From Schizophyllum amplum (taxonomy: Eukaryota > Basidiomycota > Agaricomycetes > Agaricales > Schizophyllaceae): a stretch of DNA of 48,947 bases. The notes beneath the pieces were generated by a model. It searched no databases, was not told the origin of the DNA, and saw only the letters and a list, made by a program, of their open reading frames with translations. Shown here in pieces: positions 33,729 through 43,679 of this stretch (the stretch's first letter is position 1; every line of letters starts with the position of its first letter). The translations under genes and the position numbers were made by a program. The stretch lies in the NCBI GenBank assembly GCA_007026445.1, contig VDMD01000156.1, positions 1 to 48,947 of the forward strand, read 5' to 3'.

Positions 33729-35836
33729 GCACCGTTCGCCACGTTCCGCATCGAAGGTTTGCGCATAGATGTGAGTAGATGCTCGGCATCAGGCAGTGCT
33801 GGTTGAGAAAGACGTCGATCAGAGTGGGCAGCGCGTCAGACGACGCGGGGGACCGGAGACGCGGAGGACCAGACACGCAGAGGACATCGGGCTATACAGG
33901 TATAAGTACGTTGTAGACAACGACCGGTGAGGCCAGGACTTGTACTTACAGCACAGACGTCGTGGTTGTATCGAGGTGCGCAGCGGCGTCATTTACTGAA
34001 TGAGATGAACACCAAGTGAGTAGAGCAATAGCATATACCGCATGAGGACTGCATGACAGTCAATGTAACGATCATCGATCATCCCATGTATGCGGCCCCA
34101 AGCTAGCTAGGTAGTGTAGGGGGCAGAACCTTCGAGGGCCTGGCAGGCATGGCAAATCGGCAAACCGGCATTTGGCACGTGTGGCAGAATTCGGCAGTTA
34201 TGGCAGAACTTCCCCAGTGCGTTGCACCTGTTTCGGACTCTCTGCGGGATAAACTGGCAGTCGTACTCCCTTTACTTGGTTGTATGACACATAATTTAAG
34301 ATGCTCAACGCTCAAATATTAAGGCTTTACTTTGATTCTATATGTCCACTTGTAGCGACTGCGTGTCCGAGCCGAAGCGGCACGGGGTCGATACACGGAA
34401 ATGGAAGAGAATTCCCACGGTCACGAACTGTAACAACGTCGATTCGTCGAACAGAGGGAAACACTCTAGGGAATTCTAAGGAAAGTAGGTACTTCGAGCC
34501 TCGTATATATACAGGTCTGCTTGCTAAGCAGACCTCAGAGATACTGGGAAGCTGAGTAAGTGCTGACTGAGCAGACAGCATGGAAGAAAGCGGCCGTAAC
34601 TGGTAACGGCAAAGTCCGAGGAGCGGGGGCCAGGGCGCGCGCGTCACACCACTGATTATCGGTGATTTAGCACGCCAAACAAGCTCCAACAACGGTCGCC
34701 CACGGCAATTGCCGAGCCGGTGTTGTGCATGCCAGGTTGAAGCGGCACTGCGGCAGGCGGGACGTTAGACTATTCAAAGACAGCCTGTTATGGTATATAT
34801 GCCCCATTAGTCTGCGGCTGACCTCAACAAGAGCTAGAGACTGCTTGTAGACTGCACTTGTGCCACCTTAGATTTCCTCCTCTCGTGGCTCGGCAGTGGC
34901 ATAGCCGGTTGTGCCGCGCCGTTTGGCAGAATGGCTGAATTCTGCCAACAACACTATAGCTAGGTCACCTTTGTAGGGCCTATATCCTCTCTGCGCACGA
35001 AAAATGGAAGGCGGCAACGCCTGATTCGTTATGAGAGAGCCTCCTGAGCCCTGTCAAACGGTTGACAGGATCCCTAGGGTGATGTCGAACGTCCGTCACG
35101 ACTGACTTGGGAAGTATTCGTCTGTCAAGGATGTCCGTACGTCATGGACGTGCACCCCATCCGCTCGACGACAACCGGAGGGCGCCTACCGAAAGATGGT
35201 GGGCGTGCCGCGTTAGTCTCAATTCGCATATCGTCTGCTACCTGTACACTATCAGCGCTAAACGCTCACATGTCGGGGCGCACCTCGCAAAACATTAGGT
35301 CTGGACGTCTCGACTAGAGGCCTGGGCCAGCACAAGTGCCTCCAGTCCGTCACAGCATAATGACCTCGGGCTTGCTCCTTGAGACTCTCCGAGCCCGTTC
35401 CTGGGTCGAAAGAACCAGCCCAGTAGCGTCAAGAAGGCGGGGGAGGGATGGGGGAGAGTATTCAGCGGTTGCAGGTCGACTTGCGAGATATCAGCGCCAG
35501 CCAACCATATGCGAGTGAATGCTCACTGTCATCTCCGGCGCCGCGCGAACCATCGAGGGACACCTCAACGTTCACGGGCAAGTCGCTTGCCCTGCTCGCA
35601 CATACGCACTCGATGTAACCTCACGCGCGTCGCCAGTCTCACAGCTATAGCAGGGACATGACGGCGCATATGCATTAAGAAGCGTGTGGGGTACAGTCTA
35701 ATTGGTGAGAACAGAAATGAGGGTGAGGGCGGCGGTCGTGCGCGCACGACCGCCTGTCGAGGACGACGCGTCCATCCGTTGAAGACCACACAAAACAGTT
35801 GCCATTCGCTCCGCGCGTGGGGTTTTACAAGGTCTA
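33729..35836. other. Gene-poor, repeat-like region
   Basis: No gene is supported over 2.1 kb. At 34128-34210 and again near 34922-34950 the words GGCAGAA, TGGCAGAAT and GAATTCTGCC recur, like a degraded repeat. A perfect palindromic stem lies at 34513-34535 (listed separately). A TGTTATGG start near 34786 is reminiscent of a retroelement terminal repeat, but no partner, primer-binding site or reverse transcriptase is seen. Confidence 0.4.
34513..34535. repeat. Perfect 10-base inverted repeat with 3-base loop
   Basis: AGGTCTGCTT at 34513-34522 is followed by GCT and the exact complement AAGCAGACCT at 34526-34535. It is strong as a hairpin in DNA or RNA. It sits in the repeat-like stretch and may be a relic of a mobile element. 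Confidence 0.8.
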
Positions 35837-36541
35837 TTACTTGGACGGCAGCGACACGAAGCCCTTGCCGCTGTAGCCCTCGGAGGCGATACCTGGCGGA
35901 GAGGAAGATGAGTCTCGGGTCGGATAGGGACGACAGACGCGACGCACCAGTTATAGGGTTGATCTTCTGCTCCTTCGCGCGCTCGGTCTCCGCCTCCTGC
36001 CATTCCGTGGTCATCGTCTTCGGCGGCTCGGGTGCTGCGGGGACGCGTCAGCGCGTGCGGGGCGCAGGATACGCGCGCGCACTCACCAAGCATGCGGATG
36101 CCCATGAACAACACGCAGCCGGCACCGACCGCGGCGGTGGACGCGAGGAAGATCTTCAACGGGTCCCCAGGCGCAAAGACCGGCTTGCGGGGTCCGTGCG
36201 GGCCGAACGCGATGTAGTACGCTGGCGCGAACGTGAGTGAGAGGGTGGTTGCGTGCGGGCTGCGGCGGCTACGCACCGGCCTTCTGCTCGTCGATGGAGA
36301 GCGTCTTCCAGTCCTTCTTTTGGAGCTCAGCAAGCTGGGCGTGGACGGCGACCTTATCCTGCTCGGGCATCTTCTCCCATTGGGCCTCGATGTTGGAGAG
36401 CGGGATGACGGAGGCCTTGGTAGACGCGGAGGTCGAGGGGCTGACGTCGGCGTGCGCAGTCGCGGCGGTGGCGAGCGCGCGGCGGACAGGGGCGCGGGCG
36501 GCGGTCTGCCGTGCGAGGCGGATGGCAGCGGCGGCGTGCAT
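35837..36541 (-). CDS. cox5: Cytochrome c oxidase subunit IV (fungal COX5)
   Basis: Nuclear-encoded subunit of respiratory complex IV in the inner mitochondrial membrane. Four exons (36277-36541, 36087-36221, 35948-36034, 35837-35892, minus strand) give 180 residues. The N-terminus is a typical import signal, rich in alanine and arginine with no acids for the first 25 residues (MHAAAAIRLARQTAARAPVR). The mature part has SNIEAQWEKMPEQDK, AELQKKDWKTLSIDEQKAG and YYIAFGPHGPRKPVFAPG, followed by a single membrane span (IFLASTAAVGAGCVLFMGI). The C-terminus reads TTEWQEAETERAKEQKINP then YSGKGFVSLPSK. Length and motifs match fungal COX5/COX IV. Confidence 0.95.
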
Positions 36542-36915
36542 GACGAGGGGGAGACAGTAGAGTCGAGAAACCAAAGTGCGGCAAAAATGCAATGGCAAGG
36601 AAATGCAATAAATGTCGGCGGCGGAATTCGGGTCGCCGCAACTGGGCCGCAAATTGCCGGGCAGCGGCATCACTCTCGTTTCCGAATTACAGAACACTTC
36701 ATTGGGCGAGGGCGGTCTCGATTCTCTTCACCGCACTCTGACGGGGGCGGGGCCCCACGATAAAGGTGAACAAATAGGAGCAATTCTGCCTGTCAATCGT
36801 ACACACACTCTGCTAGCTACACGGTCTGAAAGCTACGAGAAGGAAACACGAAAGCATGGTGAGTACAGACGTCGTCAAGAAATACAAAAGCATTGACTAG
36901 TACAAGCCGCGCCGC
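36542..36915. other. Short intergenic region between COX5 and the zinc-knuckle gene
   Basis: This is the promoter side of COX5 and the 3' side of the zinc-knuckle gene, both on the minus strand. It contains no recognisable gene. Confidence 0.4.
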
Positions 36916-38109
36916 TCACGCAGCAGCAACGGCGCCCGGGCAGTCGCGAGAGAGGTGGCTGCGAAACATCAGCTACTAGCCCGTCTCAAGACTTGGAATC
37001 ACTCACCCCTCCGAGCCACAGCTGTAGCACGCCTTCTTCTGCGGGTTGGGGCAATCACGGGATATGTGTCCCTGCAGTATGTGAGCAACCACAGCGATAC
37101 ACAGATCGCCCGCCCTCACCGTCTCAGAGCAGTTGTAGCACTTCTGGCCCTGCACACAGTCCTTGGACAAATGGCCAACACCACCGCAGGTGTAGCTATC
37201 GATTCGTCAGCGATAATCCTCCACGACAACGGAACATACGCACCAAGACTTTTGGGTGGAGAAACCGCCGCCGCCGCCGCCACCGCCGAACCCGCCGCCG
37301 CTGCCGCCGTTGCCGCCACCGTAGCCTCCGCCACCGCCACCGTAGCTACCTCCAGCAGCAGCCTCCGGGCATGAGCGCGCCATGTGGCCCGTCTTGCCGC
37401 AGCGGTAGCACTCGCCACCACGGCCACCGCTGAAGCCGTAACCGCCTCCGCCAGCAGCAGCGCCGCCCGACGCGTCCGCGCTCGTGCAATCACGCGACTA
37501 TCGACACTCATCAGCATTGGGGAAGTAGTGAGGAACAATGACCCGACGCACGATGTGGCCCTCGCCGCCGCACTTGTAGCACGTCTTGGGCTTCGCCTCC
37601 TGCGAGCAGTCGCGCGAGACATGGCCCTCCATGCCGCCTGCACCGCCCGTCAGCCCCGCGCCTGATCACCCGATAAAGCACAATCGCGACGTACAGTTGT
37701 AGCTGCCGACGCATCCCCCCGTCAGTACACGACCCCCAACAGCGCACGCCCCCACCCGAGGGCGCGAGATAAGATCAGCAAATCGTATTCACCAGGTAGG
37801 AGTGCCGGCCTTGGGGCATTGTGCCGCCTGGTGGCCGACTGTGGGGGTTGCGCCGGTTGGAATCACGGATAGACGCGATGGATGGGATGTGTTGCGGATG
37901 GGCCGGAGGACGACGACGCGGGAGGAGACAAAATTCGTGTTATTCGATCGCACGACGACGGGAGCACCACGGGGGATATAGCAGAAACAGAAAAACACCG
38001 TCAGCACCGACCACCGCGAACACCGCATCGTGGTATGTAAAAGTCAAGGTAAAGAACGACCGCCGCACGCACATCCACCGCAGTTGAAGCATCCCCTTGC
38101 GCCAGCCAT
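36916..38109 (-). CDS. CCHC zinc-knuckle protein, CNBP/Gis2 type, with an 8-base exon
   Basis: Single-strand nucleic-acid-binding protein; yeast Gis2 and animal CNBP associate with mRNAs and ribosomes. Exons on the minus strand are 38073-38109, 37793-37838, 37695-37702, 37552-37637, 37244-37497, 37120-37195, 37007-37071 and 36916-36958, giving 204 residues in one frame. There are seven C-x2-C-x4-H-x4-C knuckles: [84 protein letters not shown] and [14 protein letters not shown]. Glycine-rich, RGG-poor linkers flank knuckle 4. Exon 3 is only 8 bases and supplies parts of the second knuckle, which cannot form without it. Introns lie inside nearly every knuckle. Location is probably cytosolic. 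Confidence 0.93.
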
Positions 38110-38524
38110 TGTTTTTCGTTGATTGAAGATCGGAGGGGGAGGTGAGCCTGATTTGCTGGCGGTCAGCGACGACGACGAAGGGGGGAAAGGGGGGAGGGGA
38201 TCGATGGCAGTCGACCTAGCGATACGCACTGGGAGGCCTGTTTGGTATGGAGAGGATGGAAGTTGGAAGCAAAGACACGGACGACGCGCGCTTTTCTCAC
38301 GCTGCTAATTTTTAGCAGCTGAGTCAGGTACAGCCACTTCCCTATCCGGACGGCTTCGCGACGAGATCCGCCCACTCAACTCGGCTCAATGAACGCCGCG
38401 CCGGGGTGCGCGTACTCATGCACGCGCAGACGGCACGGTAGCGCGGATATATGAGCCCGCAGAGGCTCCTGCAGGTCGGCGGGGAATGCAGATGATACAA
38501 TGCAATTGCGGTCGTACACACTGA
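38110..38524. other. Intergenic, zinc-knuckle promoter side and RPN8 3' side
   Basis: No gene is seen. A purine-rich stretch at 38175-38200 gives the zinc-knuckle gene a CT-rich upstream tract on its own strand. Confidence 0.4.
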
Positions 38525-39875
38525 TTACGACGCCTTGCTACCCTTCGTATCCCCCTTCATCACCTTCTTCTCCTCCGCCCCGCTCTCCTCAAACTCTACA
38601 CGCCCGATAGTCGACTTGTTGTCCACAAGCGCATGTAGGGCAATCACCGCGCGCAGCAAGCTGCTCAAGTACACGACTAGTAGCTCGTCGTTCGTGCTGG
38701 TCACAAAGCTCTGTGTCGTCGCCGCGTCGCTGAGGTCGGGCAGCAGGTTGAGCGCGTCTTGCAAGTGGTATACGATCTGGTGGTTCACAGGCATCTTCCC
38801 CGTCGAGATGTCGACCAGGTACTTTTGGATGTCCGTTAACCGCGCCTGCAGTCCGCGTAGAGATGAGAGCTGCTCCTCGACGCGCGTCGCGAGCGTGGTA
38901 GTTGTTGAGTCCTTGATGTCACGCAGTAGGTGCTCGACACCAATCTCCTCCGCCTCTTCCGCCTCAATGGCAGACGGTACATGGAAGAAGGTTTTGCGCG
39001 TCTCTGTACCGTCCTGCAAACGTGATGAGCAACGATGTATCTCCAAGAATAAAGCATCACGTACGTCCTTGATCTCCTCTACAGCAAAGTAGGCGTCAGT
39101 CGGGATACCAACTGTTTGTGGCCGCACGTCGACGATGACCATAACGGGTCTTGGAATGAAGCGCTTGAACAGCTCGTTGATCTCCATGTCGGATGCGCGC
39201 AACTTGGGGCCGGAGTGATACCAGCCGATCATGCGTTCGCGAGCTATGTTGCCGTCAGTCGGGGAATAGGGAAAGCGAGAGACACGGACATACCGTTCAC
39301 TTTCTTGAACATGTCGTACATGCCCTCGATGTAGTTATGATCGAGGAACCATGTCTTCGGGTCCTTCTCGTCCTCTTCGAAGGGGATACCGAAGGAGTTG
39401 GCGACGTTCACGCTGTGGAAGGGCAAGGAATGGGATCGGTGCAAGTGAACGGAGTAAATGGTGAGCATGGAGATGTGTAAACAAGACAGCCGTTAGCTTC
39501 AAATCTCTCGGGGTAACAAGTACACGCACGTCTTGCCATTATCCTGCCCAAGCAGCACGCCGACCACGCGCTTATTTGATGTGCGCGAGACGGACCGTGC
39601 ATGATGGTCCGTGACCGAAAGCAAGACCAGGGGATGGACGACTATCGTGATTCACGCGAGCCAGACGAGGAGGGCAAGCAGATGATGGTGCGGGTAGACA
39701 TGATTTGAGCGCAAGAAGAGCGCGAAAAGGGCGAATAACGCGTTATTTAGCGCCCGAGTGATCATGGAGAGGTTGAGAACGTACTGACGGTCGTCCCGGA
39801 GAGCTAGAGATCGCGTAAGTGAAGTTCACTTTTGATGTACATATAACACACCTGGTCTGTCAATGTAGCGACCAT
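38525..39875 (-). CDS. rpn8: 26S proteasome regulatory subunit RPN8 (PSMD7)
   Basis: MPN-domain subunit of the proteasome lid; pairs with the deubiquitinase RPN11 but is itself catalytically silent. Six exons on the minus strand (39852-39875, 39785-39803, 39530-39641, 39294-39412, 39065-39243, 38525-39013) give 313 residues. The MPN domain shows [58 protein letters not shown] and [10 protein letters not shown]. The HxH-x10-D metal motif of active MPN+ proteins is absent, as expected for RPN8. The C-terminal helices ([39 protein letters not shown]) serve lid assembly. The tail is charged ([12 protein letters not shown]). Exon 1 and 2 are very short, but both are needed to give LSGTTVIVHPL. Confidence 0.95.
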
Positions 39876-41052
39876 GAGAGTAGGAGAAGTAGTTCGAAAG
39901 GTAGGTTATAGAGGGTCGGATGCAGCGGGATAGAACAAGGGGACGCGTCGGTGACGCGCGTCGCTGGACCAATAGTGGCAAACATGACGCCACAAAGTAC
40001 CATATTCGCCAAGTCTTTGTTCTTACTTGCGTTCAGCACCGTCATGTTTGATTTGTCCCACTCTAGTCAATGCGGGCTATCACAGGGCCTCGTATCTCAG
40101 CGGCTCGCGCACAGACGGACCGCTAATACATTGTGTCCTTACCCCCCTCTGCTTGCGCCATGATGCCGAGGCTGTGACCTGGCTGTAACTTTGGCAGAAT
40201 CCTAGGATCCAACATGGGTTTTGCGCGTGTCAGGCTGTCAGCTGTATATGCTGTACCAAATGCGTCTTTGCATACCTGCTGTAATTCCATTCAGTCCTTA
40301 TCGTACATATGTCTCCACCGTGACCGATACGCCGCTTTCTAGCTGCGAACACGTACGACGCCGCTTGCCCTTCACCTGTCCTTGTCCACGACGTACTTGC
40401 AACCTGTGAGTCTTTCCGTCACCCCGTTCGAACGACTGTCCGCCCACTCATACAATCTCCTCCCCCAGAACAATTCGACCTGATTCTGAACGTGCCACGA
40501 TGCCTGATGCGCAACCCCCCGACGCGGAACGTGGCGGTCAATTCAGTCAAGAACCAGAAGAAACCGCTTGTCCCGGCCAGGCCAAGACAACCTTCGGTCT
40601 CAAGCAAGGTCTCGACGCCAGCCAAGGACCAGTAAGCATCAGCATTACGGGCGTAGTCTAGCGATGTGCTAATGCGTGTCCAGTCAATAATGTTACAACT
40701 TACCTCTCAACCGCAGCCTTCAAACCAATTTTGTTGACGCTCTTTGCTCTCATAGGAGAACACGTATTTAGGAACTCTTGTTCGAGTCTCGAGCTTGCCG
40801 CTTGCGAGCATACATAATGCATATCCCGTGATTGTTGAACTTCGGATTGACGGGCCGTCACGCGGGAAGACAATGCGTCTCACGTGCTCTGAGCGTGGAA
40901 CAGTGGCTGTGCAATCCTTCATTTGCTCCGAACAACAACGCTTTGTCCGTCAAAGCTGTCGCGCCGAGTGCCCTTTCCCTGGAAATCGCCATTTTCTACC
41001 ACTGAGGAGTTACAGCAAAGTTGTTGGATAAAGCTCTTTTGCGACAGACAGG
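39876..41052. other. Intergenic; one weak spliced frame at 40500
   Basis: This stretch spans the divergent promoters of RPN8 and the C2H2 gene. From the ATG at 40500 a 44-codon frame (MPDAQPPDAERGG...) ends at a good donor (GTAAGC at 40632), and after an acceptor near 40682 a further 17 codons follow to a stop. No family is recognised. It could be a small gene or a leader exon of the zinc-finger gene. Confidence 0.3.
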
Positions 41053-42292
41053 ATGCCTCGAGCCTCCCAAAAATTTGTGAGCTTTCATGACTTGTGGCGC
41101 ATTTTCTGTGGATTCCAACACGCTCTTCTCACGCAGTCCAAGCAAATCGGCCCTGTCACCTATGTCAATGGCAATTGCAGCAAATGTGGCCGTTACATCT
41201 CGCGTTCTTCGGACTTCGCCCGCCATGCTATCACTCATATGGACACCGGGGCGAGGGATGACGCGTCAGTACAGTTGTTCTCCTCGAAGACCGCGCTTAC
41301 CTTTCGATCAGAATGTACTACTGTCCCCACGATGGCTGCGATTACAAGACCCTTCAGAAGTCCAACTTAGAGTCCCATTTCAATGTACAGTGCGTGCGCA
41401 GACTGGCCCCTCTTCTATCTTACCAATGATCTCGTATAGCACCGGCGAGAAGCCATACGGTTGCCCGGAGTGCCCCTTCACTTCTGCCAATCCATCCTCC
41501 CTATGTCGCCATCGCCAGAGACTACACGGATACGTGCCATCGGCGCGGAGGACACGTCCAGGCTCTGGCCCGGCCACTTTCAGTCGCCCCCGTGTCCCGC
41601 AAGAAGACGGTCCCATGGTGAACGGCGCCCCGGCAGCTACTGTCCCCCGCCGCATGGCGCGCGGCGCGAAGACGACTCAGAACAACACCATCGACCTTAC
41701 CGGCCTTAACCTAACGGGCGACGCGGCAGGCGAACCTCCCCACCCCATGCCCCCTCCCATTGAACAACAGCCTCCACCTCCGCCGCAACCCCTCACCTTC
41801 ATCAATCATCACGCACCTCCCCCACCCGACGGCATGATGAACGGACCTATGCCAATGGGCCCACCTATGCCACACATGATGTTCCCACCACATTTTGCGC
41901 ACTTCGTCCCAACGATGGGTATGCACGGCGGGCCACCGCCAGTCGGTTTGCCGCCGGGTGGACCGCCGCCTCTCGGTCATATGGCGCACATACCCCTCGG
42001 GCACCTTCCGCCAGTACCGCCGCCCATGGGAATGCAGCCTCCTCCTGGTATGCACCCGGGTATGCCACCACCTCCCCTGGTTCCGCAGGTGGCGCCGCCT
42101 GCAGAGGCTGAGCGGTCGGCGCCCTCTCCGCCGCGCATTCCGGTTACTGAAGACGGAGCGATGAAGAAGGAGGAGCGGTCACCATCGCCTCAGAAGAACG
42201 TTTCAAGTCCTGTTTCCGTCTCTCGGTCACCCTCACCCAAGGCCGCCGTTAATGGGCGGGAAGTGTCGGATATACGCACTCCTGTGGTGTAG
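41053..42292 (+). CDS. C2H2 zinc-finger protein with proline-rich tail
   Basis: Probable DNA-binding regulator in the nucleus; target unknown. Exons 41053-41076, 41137-41264, 41312-41389 and 41440-42292 give 360 residues. Three fingers follow each other: CSKCGRYISRSSDFARHAITH, a C-x4-C form with CPHDGCDYKTLQKSNLESH, and CPECPFTSANPSSLCRHRQ, with a classic TGEKPYG linker between the second and third. After residue 150 the protein is low in complexity, rich in proline, methionine and histidine (PPPIEQQPPPPPQPL, MPHMMFPPHFAHF), then ends in serine-proline repeats (SPVSVSRSPSPK) that suit phosphorylation by proline-directed kinases. The frame is intact. The first exon encodes only MPRASQKF, so a farther upstream start cannot be ruled out. 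Confidence 0.85.
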
Positions 42293-42640
42293 TTGAACCC
42301 TCGACTTCTGCACGGAACCGCTTGCTCAACGGGCTGTAAGCATGCGCCGCTTGTACTCTATCCACCCTCCCTTCTGTCTATTTTACAGTACTCAGTTATT
42401 GTTGTCTATTGTGTCCGATAGGGACCTAACGAATCTTGCTCTACTATCGAATGGTTCGAGAATGTATTTGTACTGCTCGTCCAGCTCATAACAGCGTAGG
42501 TCCCGAGTATCACCAATGAGGCAGAACCCAAGTGGTCGTGCGTGTACATACTGTACTTACCCACCACCGGGCATAGCCTAGATGATTGTTGTTTGGTTTT
42601 ATTTCTTGCGCTTTGTCCACAACCGCCAACTGCCGACGTC
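42293..42640. other. Intergenic, 3' flank of the zinc-finger gene and CoaE promoter
   Basis: No gene is seen in this gap of about 350 bases. An open frame runs in from 42582 into the CoaE gene, but it is bypassed by the better start described there. Confidence 0.4.
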
Positions 42641-43458
42641 ATGTTGGGTTTGCGCTTCTTTCCTCCTCCTCGCCTCGCTTGTCTCTGATATCCCGTTAGT
42701 TGTCGGACTCACAGGAGGCATCGCGACCGGGAAGTCGACTGTCTCCAATCTACTCAAGGAGGCAAATGTCCCGGTCGTGGACGCCGACGTGCTCGCCCGC
42801 CAAGTCGTCGAGCGCGGGACGCCTGCTCTGAGACGCATAGAAAAGGCATTTGGCCCTCAAATCCTACTCCCGGATGGTTCTCTGGATCGCAAGAAGTTAG
42901 GCGAGATCATCTTCAACGATGCCAAAAAGAGGAAGATACTCAATGGCATCGTGCATCCCGCCGTGCGATGGGCAATGGTCAAAGCCATATCGAAGGCGTG
43001 GCTCAAGGGCGAACGCGTCTGCGTTGCGGATGTGCCCTTACTCATCGAGAGTGGCATCTGGCGCTTCGTCGGGGAGGCAGTCGTGGTGTCATGGTATGTG
43101 CGCTCAGTGTGCGATTCCTTTGACTAACCATCTTGCCAGCCCATCCGAAATCCAGCTCGCGCGGCTGATGCAACGCGACCAGTCGACACGGGAGGCTGCC
43201 CAGGCGCGAATCAACTCGCAGATGAGCATGGACAAGAAGGTCGCATACGCCGACGTCGTGCTGGACAACTCGTCCACGCCCGAAGCGCTGCGCGCTCAAG
43301 TGGATCATCTTATGCAGCGATGGCACAGACAAACTAGGTTTACTTGGTGGTTGGAGTGGCTGGTTCCTCCCATGGGCGTGCTTGTTGCAGCTGTGATCTT
43401 GGCTTACAGAAATTGGAAAGCTGCGGTTCGCAGTCGCGCAGTAGCCAAAGACACGTAG
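42641..43458 (+). CDS. Dephospho-CoA kinase
   Basis: Catalyses the last step of coenzyme A synthesis, phosphorylation of dephospho-CoA by ATP. Exons 42641-42647, 42700-43093 and 43140-43458 give 239 residues. The seven-base first exon plus intron yields MLVVGLTGGIATGKST, the standard N-terminus with its P-loop (residues 5-16). An alternative upstream frame would add a hydrophobic leader and was not chosen. Other motifs are VVDADVLARQVVERGTPA, GEIIFNDAKKRKILNGIVHP, VCVADVPLLIESGIW and ARLMQRDQ with the adenine-loop region. After residue 200 comes a membrane span (WLVPPMGVLVAAVILAY), as in yeast Cab5 and animal DCAKD homologues, suggesting attachment to a membrane such as the outer mitochondrial one. 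Confidence 0.93.
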
Positions 43459-43679
43459 CTTACCCTGACATGTGCCGCCGGCGCTTTATACAATACAGAC
43501 ACATATATTTCGGGCAAATTTATACGACGAATGGATCTTATCATTGAGATGATTTCGTTGGAATGTGCATGGCATGAGGAGGTCGTGAGGATGCAAACGC
43601 AACGTTCACGCGTCGTCGCGGCAGACGTTGAACATCCTGGGAAGTCGGGGCCCTGCTCGGACATTAGCACTAGTCGTTC

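Noticed and set aside
37116..37643. 175-codon minus frame and several plus frames over the zinc-knuckle gene
   Set aside because: They are alanine- or arginine-rich shadows of the glycine-rich coding sequence; the spliced minus model with seven knuckles explains the region.
41711..42055. Minus-strand frame opposite the C2H2 gene
   Set aside because: It is a shadow of the proline- and methionine-rich tail and has no independent support.
42582..42640. Upstream hydrophobic start for dephospho-CoA kinase
   Set aside because: The start at 42641 with a short intron gives the standard MLVVGLTGG beginning; the upstream frame reads through that intron.
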